DNA of 64,000 nucleotides, taken from NCBI RefSeq assembly GCF_020089865.1, contig NZ_JAIRBM010000003.1, forward strand, positions 248,001 through 312,000. The letters run 5' to 3'. Under the pieces are notes generated by a model that was given only the letters and a program-made list of their open reading frames with translations, did not search any database and had not been told where the DNA came from. This DNA comes from Microvirga puerhi. Its GTDB lineage: Bacteria; Pseudomonadota; Alphaproteobacteria; Rhizobiales; Beijerinckiaceae. The position numbers were made by a program, and so were the translations under genes. This document shows positions 8,363 through 17,470 of this stretch, piece after piece; position 1 is the first letter of the stretch, and every line of letters starts with the position of its first letter.

Positions 8363-9169
8363 ATGGGTAAGCCAGTTCGCATCGAGCAAGTGACCAAGAG
8401 CTATCATGGCCTGGAAGCTCTCTCCCCCACCTCGCTCTTCCTCGAAGAGGGAGAATTCGTATCGATCGTCGGGCCGAGCGGCTGCGGCAAGAGTACGCTT
8501 CTGAGAATTGTCGCTGGCCTCGACACGCCGACGACCGGCCGAGTCTCTGTCGCGGATCGGGTCGTGACGCAGCCAGAAACGGATATCGGCATTGTGTTTC
8601 AAAGCCCGGTCCTTCTCGACTGGCGAAACGTCCTCGACAATGTGCTGATTCAGGCCGAAGCCCGTAAGCTTCCTCACGATGTGTACGCTGCCCGCGCTCG
8701 GGACTTGCTCGCTGCGGCCGGCCTAAAGGGCTTCGAGAACGCCTATCCGCATCAGCTGTCCGGTGGAATGAGCCAGCGTGTCAGCGTATGCCGGGCCCTG
8801 GTTCACAATCCATCGCTTCTGCTGATGGACGAGCCCTTCGGCGCGCTCGATGCGCTGACCCGCGATCAGATGATGGTCGATCTTCAGAAGCTGTGGCTGC
8901 GCTCGCGCCCGACCGTCGTTTTCGTCACCCATAGCGTTCAGGAAGCCGTCTTCCTTTCCGATCGCATCGTCGTGATGGCCCCCCGTCCTGGACGGGTCGA
9001 GGCGGTTCTCGACGTGCCGCTGCCTCGCTCGAGGCGCCTCTCCATGAGAGGAACGGCCGAGTTCAACGCGATTGTCGATGAGATTCTGCACCATTTTCAG
9101 CGGATGGGTGTGATCCGCGATGAAGAAGATGAAATTCCAGAGAACACCACCGTGGAGATGGCCCTATGA
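8363..9169 (+). CDS. ABC transporter ATP-binding protein, SsuB/TauB type
   Basis: 268 residues. Walker A GPSGCGKST, Q-loop FQSPVLLDWRNVLDN, signature LSGGMSQR, Walker B LLLMDEPFGALD and H-loop VTHSVQEA. The LDWRNV segment after the Q-loop is usual in the nitrate/sulfonate/taurine ATPases. The ATG at 8363 has GAGGGAGGGGAGC upstream; a longer in-frame start exists within the permease gene but lacks such a site. The last codons overlap the binding-protein start by 4 bases. Confidence 0.92.
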   Translation: MGKPVRIEQVTKSYHGLEALSPTSLFLEEGEFVSIVGPSGCGKSTLLRIVAGLDTPTTGRVSVADRVVTQPETDIGIVFQSPVLLDWRNVLDNVLIQAEARKLPHDVYAARARDLLAAAGLKGFENAYPHQLSGGMSQRVSVCRALVHNPSLLLMDEPFGALDALTRDQMMVDLQKLWLRSRPTVVFVTHSVQEAVFLSDRIVVMAPRPGRVEAVLDVPLPRSRRLSMRGTAEFNAIVDEILHHFQRMGVIRDEEDEIPENTTVEMAL

Positions 9170-10143
9170 GAGCGACATTGCGAAATGCCCTGTTTGCGAC
9201 CGTTGCATCAATGCTGAGCATCGGCGCTGCGCAGGCCGCTGACAAAGTCAGCGTCCGGCTCGATTGGAGCTGGTGGCCCGGGCAGACTCCCATGCTCGTC
9301 GCCAAGGAAAAGGGCTTCTACAAGGATGCCGGCATCGATATCGACATTCAGCAGGGGCAAGGGTCGAAAACCACGACGCTCGTCGTCGGCGAGAATCGGG
9401 AACCCATCGGACACGCAAGCCTTTCGACCGCCGCGCAATCCATATCGGCCGGAGTTCCCATCACCGTGGTGGCAGGATTCTGGCAGAAGGGGCCGATCTC
9501 TTTGATCTGCTCCGGCGAGGACATCAAAAAGCCCGCCGATGTGAAGGGAAAGCGGATCGGATCAACGCCCACCGGATCGGACGGCCAGGTTCTGCCGGCG
9601 TTTTTGCGCGCCAACGGCCTCGATACGAAAGATATCTCTCTCGTCAATATGCCGGGTGACGCGAAGTTCGCAGCCATCACATCAGGTCAGCTCGACTGCA
9701 TCAGCGGCGACGACTACTATTATGCTCCGCAGCTTATTGCCCAGGGGAAAAAGGTCTCCGTCCTCCGCTATGCGGATTGGGGCGTGACAAATCTCAGCTT
9801 CGGAATCATCGCGAACAACGCTTTCCTCAAGGAGAAGCCTGATGTCGTCCGCCGCTTCCTGGAGGCGACGCGGAAGGGCCTCGACTACACCCTCGCAAAT
9901 AAGGACGAAGCGATTCAGATCTTCTTGAAGGCAACAGGAAACACGCAGCCTGCAAGCTTCCACAAGAGCGTTCTGGAAGCCTATGAGAGCTCGCTCCATA
10001 CCAATGCAACCCAGGGAAAGCCTGTCGGTTGGATGGCCGCCGAGGATTGGGACTCGATGAACAAAACACTGCAGCAATATGGCGGCATGACAGAACGCAA
10101 GGATGCCAGCGCGTATTTCACCAACGACTATCTGCCTAAATAG
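9166..10143 (+). CDS. ABC transporter substrate-binding protein, NMT1/SsuA type
   Basis: 325 residues with a signal peptide (hydrophobic core about 8-20, cleavage after AQA near residue 24). The mature N-terminus VSVRLDWSWWPGQTPMLVAKEKGFYKDAGIDI is that of NMT1/THI5-like binding proteins (also SsuA, TauA, NrtA relatives). No lipobox. The ATG overlaps the ATPase stop (ATGA), so the three genes are coupled. Delivers an unknown small ligand to the permease; the Trp-Trp near the N-terminus is in the segment that often lines the ligand cleft. Confidence 0.88.
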   Translation: MRATLRNALFATVASMLSIGAAQAADKVSVRLDWSWWPGQTPMLVAKEKGFYKDAGIDIDIQQGQGSKTTTLVVGENREPIGHASLSTAAQSISAGVPITVVAGFWQKGPISLICSGEDIKKPADVKGKRIGSTPTGSDGQVLPAFLRANGLDTKDISLVNMPGDAKFAAITSGQLDCISGDDYYYAPQLIAQGKKVSVLRYADWGVTNLSFGIIANNAFLKEKPDVVRRFLEATRKGLDYTLANKDEAIQIFLKATGNTQPASFHKSVLEAYESSLHTNATQGKPVGWMAAEDWDSMNKTLQQYGGMTERKDASAYFTNDYLPK

Positions 10144-10222
10144 TGAGGTGCCGCAGGGCTGTTGCAGCGGCTCTGCATTTTCAAGACGTCGAAGCGCCAG
10201 CGCGCCTCGCAAGAGGTGATCG

Positions 10223-11866
10223 GTGACGCACGCCAGGATGGGAATGATGTCGAACACTTTGAATACGCCGACGCATCGGTTTGATGCGATCGTCATCGGC
10301 GGGGGCCATAATGGATTGATCTCGGCTGCCTACCTCGGGCGGGCAGGATTCAAGGTTGCCGTTCTCGAGGCGAGGGACAGTCTCGGCGGCCCCTGCGGGA
10401 CTTATGAGTTCATGCCGGGATACCGCACGGCCTTCACCAATTCTCCTGGAAGCTTCGAGCCGCGGTTCATTCAGGAACTGGATCTGCCGAAATTCGGCCT
10501 GCAGTTTGTTCGGACGGATCCGACGGTCGTTCATCCTTTCCCAAGCCGCTGTTTCCTGGGTTGGCGTGATCGCGATAAAATTGCCGAGCAGCTGAATGCC
10601 TATGCGGCAGGTGAGGCCGATCGTTACTTTGGCCTCCTGAGTTCGCTCGAGGAACTGGGACGTCATCTCGGGACATCCCTCTTTCAGGCGTCTCCAGATC
10701 CGGTGGCGATTGCGCGGAACCTTCCGAAGGATCAGGAAAGCCTGTTCCATCGCGTCTTCTTCGGAAGTCTTCGCCATCTCCTCGACGAGGAACTGGAATC
10801 GGAGGAAGCGAAAGCTCTTCTCGGTATGGTCTCATTGAATGCGACGCTTGCTCCTCCATCCGCGCCGGGCACGGCCATAGGCTTGATGCTGAGGCCCCTT
10901 TCTCTGGCGTCATCGCCCGCTCTCGATGCGGACGATCCCCGCAGGGCCGCACTGCGAGGCTCGACAGGCCTGCCTGTCGGCGGGATGGGCGCGATCATCG
11001 ACGCGCTTGCGGCCTGCTGTCGCTCCCAAGGTGCCGTCATCAAAACGAGCACGCCGGTTACGAGAATTCTGCATCGCAATGGGCAATCCGTCGGCGTCGT
11101 CACCGATAACGGAGACGAATATCAGGCGCCGGTGATCGTCTCGGCGATGAACGTATCCCGTCTCTTCGCCGATCTTCTGGATGACGATGCTGTCGGAACC
11201 GATCTCCGCAGAACGGTCTCCGCGGTTCCCATGCGCGGGTCGGCATTCAAGCTCGCCCTCGCGCTGGACGGCCTGCCCCGTTATGCGGGACTGCCCTCCG
11301 GGGTCGATCAGCAACAGATCGCCGGTGTCCAGTTCAGGATCGCGCCGTCGCTTGCCTATATCGAGCGCGCCGTTGCCGACGGATTGAGTGGCGTATCGGC
11401 GCGCGAACCCATCATGTGGGGACTCATTCCCTCCGTATCTTCGCCTGATTTGGCGCCGCAAGGACATCACATCCTCAGCGTCAATGTCTGGCACGCACCT
11501 TATGAGCTGCGTGAGGGGGCCTGGGAAACGGAACGGGACGTGTTCGGCAATCGCTGCATCGAGATTCTGTCCAGCCTCATGCCTGATCTGCATGAACGCA
11601 TCGTGGGGCACCGTTTCATAGATCCTGTCGAAATGGAAGACGAGTTGGGACTGGTGCAGTCCAACATCACACACGGCGACATGCTTCCGGGAGCGCTGTT
11701 CGGTGCCCGGCCGCATCGGTCCATCCATAATTATCGAACCCCGCTGAAAGGCCTGTACCTGTCTGGGGCAGGAACATGGCCAGGCGGATACGTCACGGGC
11801 ATTCCCGGCTTCAACGCCAGCAATGCCGTACTCGAGGATCGTGCGCGGATGCGTGCGAGTGCATAA
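10223..11866 (+). CDS. FAD-dependent oxidoreductase, phytoene dehydrogenase / PYROXD2-like
   Basis: 547 residues from a GTG at 10223 (AAGAGG 6 bases upstream); ATG codons at 10238, 10244 and 10247 are alternatives. N-terminal dinucleotide fold VIGGGHNGLISAAYLGRAGFKVAVLE, then GGPCGTYEFMPGYR; C-terminal FAD-site GLYLSGAGTWPGGYVTGIPG. This is the pattern of the phytoene-desaturase-like amine/carotenoid oxidoreductases closest to PYROXD2, not of true CrtI, and there are no carotenoid genes nearby. Sits between an importer and a muconolactone-isomerase-like gene, so it probably oxidises the imported compound. Substrate unknown. Confidence 0.8.
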   Translation: MTHARMGMMSNTLNTPTHRFDAIVIGGGHNGLISAAYLGRAGFKVAVLEARDSLGGPCGTYEFMPGYRTAFTNSPGSFEPRFIQELDLPKFGLQFVRTDPTVVHPFPSRCFLGWRDRDKIAEQLNAYAAGEADRYFGLLSSLEELGRHLGTSLFQASPDPVAIARNLPKDQESLFHRVFFGSLRHLLDEELESEEAKALLGMVSLNATLAPPSAPGTAIGLMLRPLSLASSPALDADDPRRAALRGSTGLPVGGMGAIIDALAACCRSQGAVIKTSTPVTRILHRNGQSVGVVTDNGDEYQAPVIVSAMNVSRLFADLLDDDAVGTDLRRTVSAVPMRGSAFKLALALDGLPRYAGLPSGVDQQQIAGVQFRIAPSLAYIERAVADGLSGVSAREPIMWGLIPSVSSPDLAPQGHHILSVNVWHAPYELREGAWETERDVFGNRCIEILSSLMPDLHERIVGHRFIDPVEMEDELGLVQSNITHGDMLPGALFGARPHRSIHNYRTPLKGLYLSGAGTWPGGYVTGIPGFNASNAVLEDRARMRASA

Positions 11867-11876
11867 GGAGAAGACC

Positions 11877-12170
11877 ATGGAATTTCTAGTCAACATCAAG
11901 CTGCGCTGGTCGGAGAACATGGATCCCGACTTCAAGAACAAGATCATCAAGGAAGAGCGTGCTCACGCAGCAGAACTCATCAAGCAGGGCCACTTGGTCC
12001 GCATGTGGCGTGTTCCGTGCCGGTTCGAGAATTGGGGAATCTGGCGCGCGAAAGATGCGACCGAGCTACACGACATCATCACCGGACTTCCGGCAAATCC
12101 CTGGATGCATGACGTCACGGTCCATCCTCTCGCCAAGCATGCCGTCGATCCGACGCCGTATAATGCGTAA
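11877..12170 (+). CDS. Muconolactone delta-isomerase-like protein (MIase family)
   Basis: 97 residues, the normal length for muconolactone isomerase subunits. The N-terminal MEFLV.I beginning, the EERAHAAELIKQGHLVRMWRVP motif and the LPANPWMHDVTVHPLAKHAVDP ending fit the MIase ferredoxin-like fold that assembles as a decamer. AAGGAGA precedes the ATG by 7 bases. No catechol-pathway genes (catA, catB, pcaD) are in the window, so a lactone or enol isomerase role on the product of the upstream flavoenzyme is more likely than beta-ketoadipate metabolism. Inference from context only. Confidence 0.8.
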   Translation: MEFLVNIKLRWSENMDPDFKNKIIKEERAHAAELIKQGHLVRMWRVPCRFENWGIWRAKDATELHDIITGLPANPWMHDVTVHPLAKHAVDPTPYNA

Positions 12171-12191
12171 CTGAGAAGAGCTGAAACGTCG

Positions 12192-13574
12192 GTGTTGCCA
12201 AGACCTCAAGCGATGGACGGATTGCCGACACCGCAGCGTCATTGGGCCATGATGGCGGTCGCTATCGCCATCATTATGGCTGTTCTGGATGGAACGCTGA
12301 TCAACTTGGCGCTGCCTCTGATGGCGCACGATCTCGGCGCGAGCCCATCTCTGGTCGTATGGGTGGTCAGCTCCTACCAGCTCGTCATTACCGTCTCTCT
12401 GTTCCCCTTTTCGGCGCTCGGCGACCGGATCGGCTATCGGGCGGTATTCATCGGCGGGATGTTGCTCTTCACGAGCGCATCCCTTGCTTGTGCCTTGGCC
12501 CCTTCCGTCTTCTCTCTCATCGGGGCCCGTGTCGTTCAGGGGCTGGGTGCTTCAGCCCTGATGAGCGTGAACATTGCGCTCATCCGCTATATCTTTCCCA
12601 AGCATGCGCTCGGACGCGGCATCGGTTACAACACGCTCATCGTGGCGCTCTCCGCCAGTGCCGGACCCTCGCTCTCAGCGGCGATTCTTTCGATCGCGCC
12701 GTGGCCGTGGCTGTTCGGCATCAACGTGCCATTGGGAATTGCGGCTTTGATCATCGCCGTTCTCTCCTTGCCCAGAACGCCCATCCGTATTCAGAGCTTC
12801 GATCTGTCCGGCTCGATCTTGAGTGCGGTGGCGATCGGGTCTCTCGTCATCACCGCCGATGGCCTGGATCGGCGGAGCGAGAACCATCTCTATGCAGCCC
12901 TTCAAATTCTCGTCGTTTGCGGACTTCTCCTCTGGCTTTATCGCGATCAGAGCCGCAAGGCCCATCCCGCCATTCCGATCGACATTCTTCGGATTCCGAG
13001 TGTAGGCCTCTCGGCGCTGACATCGACACTGTGCTATGTGGTGCAAAGCCTCAGTTACGTTGGCTTGCCCTTCCTGTTTCATTCTGTCATCGGCTTCTCC
13101 GTGCCGGAAGCCGGCCTTCTAATGACTGCATGGCCCCTCGCGCTTGCCCTGATTTCTCCCGTGTCGGGTCGTTTATCGGATCGATATTCCGCCGGCCTTC
13201 TCGGCACTCTTGGGCTCACGCTTCTCTCTCTAGGCCTTGCCCTGCTCATTTTCATGCCGCACCAGCCGGCCGTTGCAGACGTTTTCTGGCGCATGGGAGT
13301 GTGCGGGCTCGGTTTCGGTTTGTTCCAGGCGCCCAACAGCAAGGCGATCGTCGCGGGCAGCCCGCTCCATCGCACGGGCGCGGCGAGCGCGCTCCAGTCC
13401 GCGGCTCGCCTCCTCGGTCAGACCCTGGGCGCGGCCCTGGTGGCGGCCCTGCTGACGCAGGACTTGGGAGAAGCTTCTGCCGAGCTTCTCGCCATTGCCC
13501 TTGGATTTTCCCTCGTGGGCTGTGCGGCGAGCTTCCTGCGAACCATTCTTAAAGATAAAGAAGGAGCTACATGA
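12192..13574 (+). CDS. MFS transporter, DHA2 (EmrB/QacA-like) family
   Basis: 460 residues with roughly 14 predicted membrane helices. Motif C-like LDGTLINLALP in helix 1, SSYQLVITVSLFPFSALGDRIGYR (helix 2 and motif A) and RVVQGLGASALMSVN match DHA2 drug:H+ antiporters. Start is a GTG at 12192; an ATG at 12213 is the alternative. It follows the MIase-like gene by 21 bases and is in the same direction as the regulator behind it. Could export a toxic intermediate or a drug; a substrate importer is less likely for this family. Confidence 0.85.
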   Translation: MLPRPQAMDGLPTPQRHWAMMAVAIAIIMAVLDGTLINLALPLMAHDLGASPSLVVWVVSSYQLVITVSLFPFSALGDRIGYRAVFIGGMLLFTSASLACALAPSVFSLIGARVVQGLGASALMSVNIALIRYIFPKHALGRGIGYNTLIVALSASAGPSLSAAILSIAPWPWLFGINVPLGIAALIIAVLSLPRTPIRIQSFDLSGSILSAVAIGSLVITADGLDRRSENHLYAALQILVVCGLLLWLYRDQSRKAHPAIPIDILRIPSVGLSALTSTLCYVVQSLSYVGLPFLFHSVIGFSVPEAGLLMTAWPLALALISPVSGRLSDRYSAGLLGTLGLTLLSLGLALLIFMPHQPAVADVFWRMGVCGLGFGLFQAPNSKAIVAGSPLHRTGAASALQSAARLLGQTLGAALVAALLTQDLGEASAELLAIALGFSLVGCAASFLRTILKDKEGAT

Positions 13575-13603
13575 CGAGGTTGATGCCCTAGGAAAATGGA
13601 TTC

Positions 13604-14488
13604 ATGCGGCTTCCTTCTTTGACAGCTCTGCGGGCCTTCGAGGCCGTCGGCAGAACGGGGAGCATCCGTGCCGCAGGTGAGGAGCTGGCGATCAGCCCGA
13701 CCGTTGTTTCAAGACATATCCAGAATCTGCAGGCGGACTTGGGCGTGACGCTGGTGGAGCATCGGGGCAGAGGTGTCGTCCTGACTGCTGTGGGCGAGCA
13801 GTACCACAGGCAGATCGAGCGGGCTTTCGATCTGCTGCGGCGGGCGACGCATGTCGCCAAAACCAAGAGCCGGGAGAATCTGACCATCTGGTGCATTCCC
13901 GGACTGGCAACGGTCAAACTTCTCCCACGCCTGCCTGAGCTCGAGGCTCGCCTGGGTGGCGGAAACATCACCTTGCAACCCACCTTGTCCCGCCCCGACT
14001 TCTCGCGTGACGAAGCCGATGCGGAAATTGTCTATCTGAGCGATCCACCCAGCAATGATGGCCTCCGGGCAGAGCGCTTGGCGAATCCACGGGTTTTTCC
14101 TGTCGCCAGCCCGGCCCTACTTGCCCGGTTCCAGGACATCCAATCGCCTGCCGACCTGCCGAAGCTTCCGCTGATCCATGAGGATTCGACGGCGCAATGG
14201 GAAATCTGGCTCAGGCGCGCCGGTGTCGCCGATATTCCCATGCTCCAGGGACCGCGCCTGTGGCATGCCCATCTTGCCATAGAGGCGGCCAAGATCGGGC
14301 AGGGCGTCGCCATCGCCAATGCCCTCCTCGTGGAAGAAGACCTGAGGCTCGGGCGGCTGGTTGAGATCGTGCCTTCCGAGGTTTATCTCGGATCGTACTA
14401 TCTGATCGCTCCTCACGATGCATGGAGCAGCCGGTCCATTCAAATGCTTTTCGACTGGCTGGTATACGTTCTCAAACCGCCTCCCTGA
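13604..14488 (+). CDS. LysR-family transcriptional regulator, GcvA-like
   Basis: 294 residues. N-terminal winged helix-turn-helix with LTALRAFEAVGRTGSIRAAGEELAISPTVVSRHIQNLQADLG (about 5-48), the GcvA/AmpR subgroup pattern, followed by a periplasmic-binding-like effector domain (about 90-290). Start ATG at 13604 with TAGGA nearby. Being co-directional with and between the MFS and gabT genes, it is probably the local activator or repressor of this catabolic block. The coding end overlaps a 15-bp inverted repeat. Confidence 0.88.
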   Translation: MRLPSLTALRAFEAVGRTGSIRAAGEELAISPTVVSRHIQNLQADLGVTLVEHRGRGVVLTAVGEQYHRQIERAFDLLRRATHVAKTKSRENLTIWCIPGLATVKLLPRLPELEARLGGGNITLQPTLSRPDFSRDEADAEIVYLSDPPSNDGLRAERLANPRVFPVASPALLARFQDIQSPADLPKLPLIHEDSTAQWEIWLRRAGVADIPMLQGPRLWHAHLAIEAAKIGQGVAIANALLVEEDLRLGRLVEIVPSEVYLGSYYLIAPHDAWSSRSIQMLFDWLVYVLKPPP

Positions 14489-14515
14489 TTGCTGCATTGA
14501 ATGCAGCAATCAGGG
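14483..14515. promoter_or_regulatory. 15-bp perfect inverted repeat between lysR and gabT
   Basis: CCCTGATTGCTGCAT (14483-14497) and ATGCAGCAATCAGGG (14501-14515) are exact reverse complements around TGA. The left arm contains the stop of the LysR gene and the right arm ends 69 bases before the gabT start. No T-run follows. It could form a very stable RNA hairpin that separates the regulator from gabT expression, or act as a dyad for a DNA-binding protein. Which of the two cannot be told from sequence. Confidence 0.55.
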
Positions 14516-14584
14516 CCAAAGAAGCTGATTGTTGAAGAAGGCTTGGGGCCATTATCTCGTGAAGCGCAGCCACATGAGGTTCCC

Positions 14585-15862
14585 ATGACGACGAATGCCG
14601 ATCTCCTTACCCGCCGCAATGCCGCCATCGTGCGCGGGGTTGGTCATACGACGCCGATTTCGGCATCGCGGGCGCTCAATGCGGAAATCTGGGACGTGGA
14701 AGGCCGGCGCTATGTCGATTTCGCTGGCGGAATTGCGGTCCTGAATACCGGTCATTGCCACCCAAAGATCATCGCCGCGGTGCAGGAGCAGATGGCGCGG
14801 TTTACGCATACCTGCTTCCAGGTGCTGATGTACGAGCCCTATATTGAGCTGGCGGAGCGCCTGAATGCTCTAGCGCCTATTCCCGGTCCCCTCAAGTCGG
14901 TCTTCTTCACGACGGGCGCGGAAGCGACGGAGAATGCAGTCAAGATCGCGCGTGCCGCGACGGGACGCACGGGCGTGATTGCTTTCACGGGCAGCTTCCA
15001 CGGACGCACCATCCTGGCCTCCGCTTTGACGGGCAAGGTCGTGCCCTACAAGAAAGGGTTGGGGCCGGCTCTGCCGGAGGTTTGGCATGTCCCGTTCCCG
15101 ACGCTGCACAATGGCGTCACGACAGAGGACGCCCTGAAATACCTCGACTTCATCTTCAAGGCGGATGTCGATCCCTCGCGGATTGCTGCGATCATCATCG
15201 AGCCTGTGCAGGGCGAGGGTGGTTTCCATCAGGTGCCGGCAGACCTCATGCATGCTCTTCGAGCGGTGTGCGATCAGCACGGCATCGTCCTCATTGCGGA
15301 CGAAGTGCAGACGGGTTTCGGGCGTACTGGCAAGATGTTCGCCATGGAGCACTATGATGTGTCTCCGGACCTGATCTGCGTGGCGAAGAGTCTGGCAGGT
15401 GGCTTCCCGCTCTCCGGCGTGATCGGCAAGGCGCCCATCATGGATGCAGCGGATCCTGGCGGCCTCGGCGGGACTTATGCGGGCAATCCACTGGCCTGCG
15501 CCGCTGCTCTGGCCGTTCTCGATGTATTCGAGGAAGAAAGGTTGCTTCAGCGCGCCGTGGCCATTGGCCAGCGCCTTGAGGCATGGTTGAAACAGGCGCA
15601 GAGCCGCAATGACCTTCTGCCGATTGCCGACGTTCGGGGACCGGGAGCGATGATCGCCTTCGACATCGTGAAGGATCGCGGTGGCCGCGAGCCTGATGCT
15701 GCAGCGACCAAGCGGGTCATTCAGCAGGCCTACGAAGGCGGTCTGATCCTTCTCTCATGTGGCACGAACGCCAACACGATCCGCATCCTGGTACCATTGA
15801 CAGCCGAGGAAACGATCGTCGATGAAGGATTGGAGATTCTGGGACAGGCGCTTGCGGCCTAA
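14585..15862 (+). CDS. gabT: 4-aminobutyrate aminotransferase, class III
   Basis: 425 residues. PLP-lysine Lys268 in AKSLAGGFPLSG, cofactor Asp in IADEVQTGFGRTG, phosphate-site TTGAEATENAVK, and IIEPVQGEGGF. Lys268 coincides with the E. coli GabT numbering. Start ATG at 14585 with GAGG upstream; a longer frame from 14501 would run through the hairpin and is unlikely. Transfers the amino group of 4-aminobutyrate (or 5-aminovalerate) to 2-oxoglutarate, giving succinate semialdehyde for the next gene. The pair is a GABA shunt serving the amine-producing steps presumed upstream. Confidence 0.9.
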   Translation: MTTNADLLTRRNAAIVRGVGHTTPISASRALNAEIWDVEGRRYVDFAGGIAVLNTGHCHPKIIAAVQEQMARFTHTCFQVLMYEPYIELAERLNALAPIPGPLKSVFFTTGAEATENAVKIARAATGRTGVIAFTGSFHGRTILASALTGKVVPYKKGLGPALPEVWHVPFPTLHNGVTTEDALKYLDFIFKADVDPSRIAAIIIEPVQGEGGFHQVPADLMHALRAVCDQHGIVLIADEVQTGFGRTGKMFAMEHYDVSPDLICVAKSLAGGFPLSGVIGKAPIMDAADPGGLGGTYAGNPLACAAALAVLDVFEEERLLQRAVAIGQRLEAWLKQAQSRNDLLPIADVRGPGAMIAFDIVKDRGGREPDAAATKRVIQQAYEGGLILLSCGTNANTIRILVPLTAEETIVDEGLEILGQALAA

Positions 15863-15880
15863 ATTCGAGATCGGAGTTAC

Positions 15881-17371
15881 GTGATGACTGCGCATTATTC
15901 TCCTGCGGAGCGCCGCATTTTGGATCTGCAGGATCCGGCTCTGTTGACGGATCGGGCCTATGTGGCGGGCGAATGGATCGAGGCTGCGTCGGGTCGATCG
16001 ATCCCGGTAAGCGATCCGTTCGATGGCGCCGTGCTGGCTCATGTTCCCGATCTCGGACCGGAGACGGTACGTACGGCCATCGACAAGGCCTACGAGGTGC
16101 AAAAGGACTGGGCAAAGCGTCCTGCCAAGGAGCGCGCCGCAGTGCTCCGGCGGTGGTACGATCTCATCGTCACTCATTCCGATGACTTGGCTCTGATCCT
16201 GACCAGCGAACAGGGTAAGCCGCTGGCGGAGGCCAAGGCCGAGATCCTGTCGAACGCGGCCTATCTCGAGTGGTTCGCGGAAGAGGCCAAGCGGATCTAT
16301 GGGGATGTGATCCCTTCAGCGCGTTCTGATCAGCGGATCGTCGTGCTCAAGCAGCCGGTCGGTGTCTGCGCGGCCATCACGCCCTGGAACTTCCCGAATG
16401 GCATGATCACCCGCAAGGTCGGGCCCGCTCTTGCCGCCGGCTGCACCATGGTGCTCAAGCCGGCAGCGCAGACCCCTCTATCGGCCCTCGCCCTGGCGGT
16501 ACTGGCCGAGCGAGCTGGTGTTCCGAAAGGCGCTTTCTCGGTCGTGACGGGTGCTGCCGAGCCGATCGGACGGGAGTTCTGCCACAATCCCAAGGTGGCC
16601 AAGATCACCTTCACAGGTTCAACCAAGGTCGGGCGCTGGCTCATGAAGGAGGCGGCGGACGGGATCAAGCGCCTGTCCCTGGAACTCGGCGGCAATGCGC
16701 CGTTCATCGTGTTCGACGATGCGGATCTCGACGCTGCGGTCGAAGGCGCGATGATCTCCAAGTTCCGCAATGCCGGCCAGACCTGCGTGTGCGCCAACCG
16801 CATCTACGTCCAGGCTGGAGTCGTCGAGGCCTTTACGCAAAAGTTGAGCGCGAAGGTCAAGGAGCTCAAGCTCGGGCGTGGTACGGAGGCCGGCGTGGTC
16901 ATGGGGCCGCTGATCGACGACCGCGCGGTCGCCAAGATGGAGGAGCATGTCGCCGACGCCTTGAGCCATGGCGGGACGCTCGTGCTCGGAGGTCAACGCT
17001 CGTCGCTGGGCAGCACGTTCTTCGAGCCGACCGTGATTACCGGCGTGACGCAGGCGATGAAAGTGGCGAAGGAAGAGACCTTTGCGCCTTTGGCACCGAT
17101 CATTTCCTTCCGCGACGAGGCGGAGGTCATCGCCATGGCCAACGATACGGAATTCGGCCTTGCGTCGTACTTCTATGCCAAGGAGCTTGGACGGGTGTGG
17201 CGCGTCGCGGAGGCGCTCGAGAGCGGCATGGTCGGCGTCAACACGGGCCTCCTCGCCAATGAGGCCGCGCCCTTCGGCGGCATCAAGCAATCGGGCCTGG
17301 GGCGCGAGGGCTCCAAGTATGGCATCGAAGGTTTCCTCGAAACCAAATATCTCTGCCTCACAGGGATGTGA
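15881..17371 (+). CDS. gabD: Succinate-semialdehyde dehydrogenase (NAD(P)+)
   Basis: 496 residues, GabD subgroup of aldehyde dehydrogenases. Catalytic Cys302 in GQTCVCANR, Glu268 in LELGGNAPF, and the SSADH-typical ITPWNFPNGMITRK and YGIEGFLETKYLC end. The doublet CVC is the reported redox-sensitive pair in this subgroup. Starts at GTG 15881 or the adjoining ATG 15884, 18 bases after gabT, with CGGAG upstream. Oxidises succinate semialdehyde to succinate for the TCA cycle. An intrinsic terminator follows. Confidence 0.92.
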   Translation: MMTAHYSPAERRILDLQDPALLTDRAYVAGEWIEAASGRSIPVSDPFDGAVLAHVPDLGPETVRTAIDKAYEVQKDWAKRPAKERAAVLRRWYDLIVTHSDDLALILTSEQGKPLAEAKAEILSNAAYLEWFAEEAKRIYGDVIPSARSDQRIVVLKQPVGVCAAITPWNFPNGMITRKVGPALAAGCTMVLKPAAQTPLSALALAVLAERAGVPKGAFSVVTGAAEPIGREFCHNPKVAKITFTGSTKVGRWLMKEAADGIKRLSLELGGNAPFIVFDDADLDAAVEGAMISKFRNAGQTCVCANRIYVQAGVVEAFTQKLSAKVKELKLGRGTEAGVVMGPLIDDRAVAKMEEHVADALSHGGTLVLGGQRSSLGSTFFEPTVITGVTQAMKVAKEETFAPLAPIISFRDEAEVIAMANDTEFGLASYFYAKELGRVWRVAEALESGMVGVNTGLLANEAAPFGGIKQSGLGREGSKYGIEGFLETKYLCLTGM

Positions 17372-17438
17372 ATGATGTTGCGGATCGCGCAACCATAATG
17401 CGCGATCATCGAACCAGACTGTGTATCGATAAGGATTT

Positions 17439-17470
17439 GGAGGAGGCCAACGCCTCCTCCAAAATTTTTT
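17439..17470 (+). terminator. Intrinsic terminator after gabD
   Basis: GGAGGAGGC (17439-17447) pairs with GCCTCCTCC (17452-17460) around a four-base CAAC loop; flanking TTT/AAA can extend the stem to 12 bp. AAAATTTTTT follows directly. This is a textbook Rho-independent terminator for the block ending in gabD. Confidence 0.9.

Noticed and set aside
10223-11866. Carotenoid biosynthesis reading of the phytoene-desaturase-like gene
   Set aside because: No crtB, crtE or other carotenoid gene is nearby and the sequence pattern is closer to PYROXD2-like oxidoreductases.
12242-13552. A second plus-strand frame of more than 430 codons
   Set aside because: It is a +2 shadow of the DHA2 transporter, rich in Arg, Ser and His and without hydrophobic segments.
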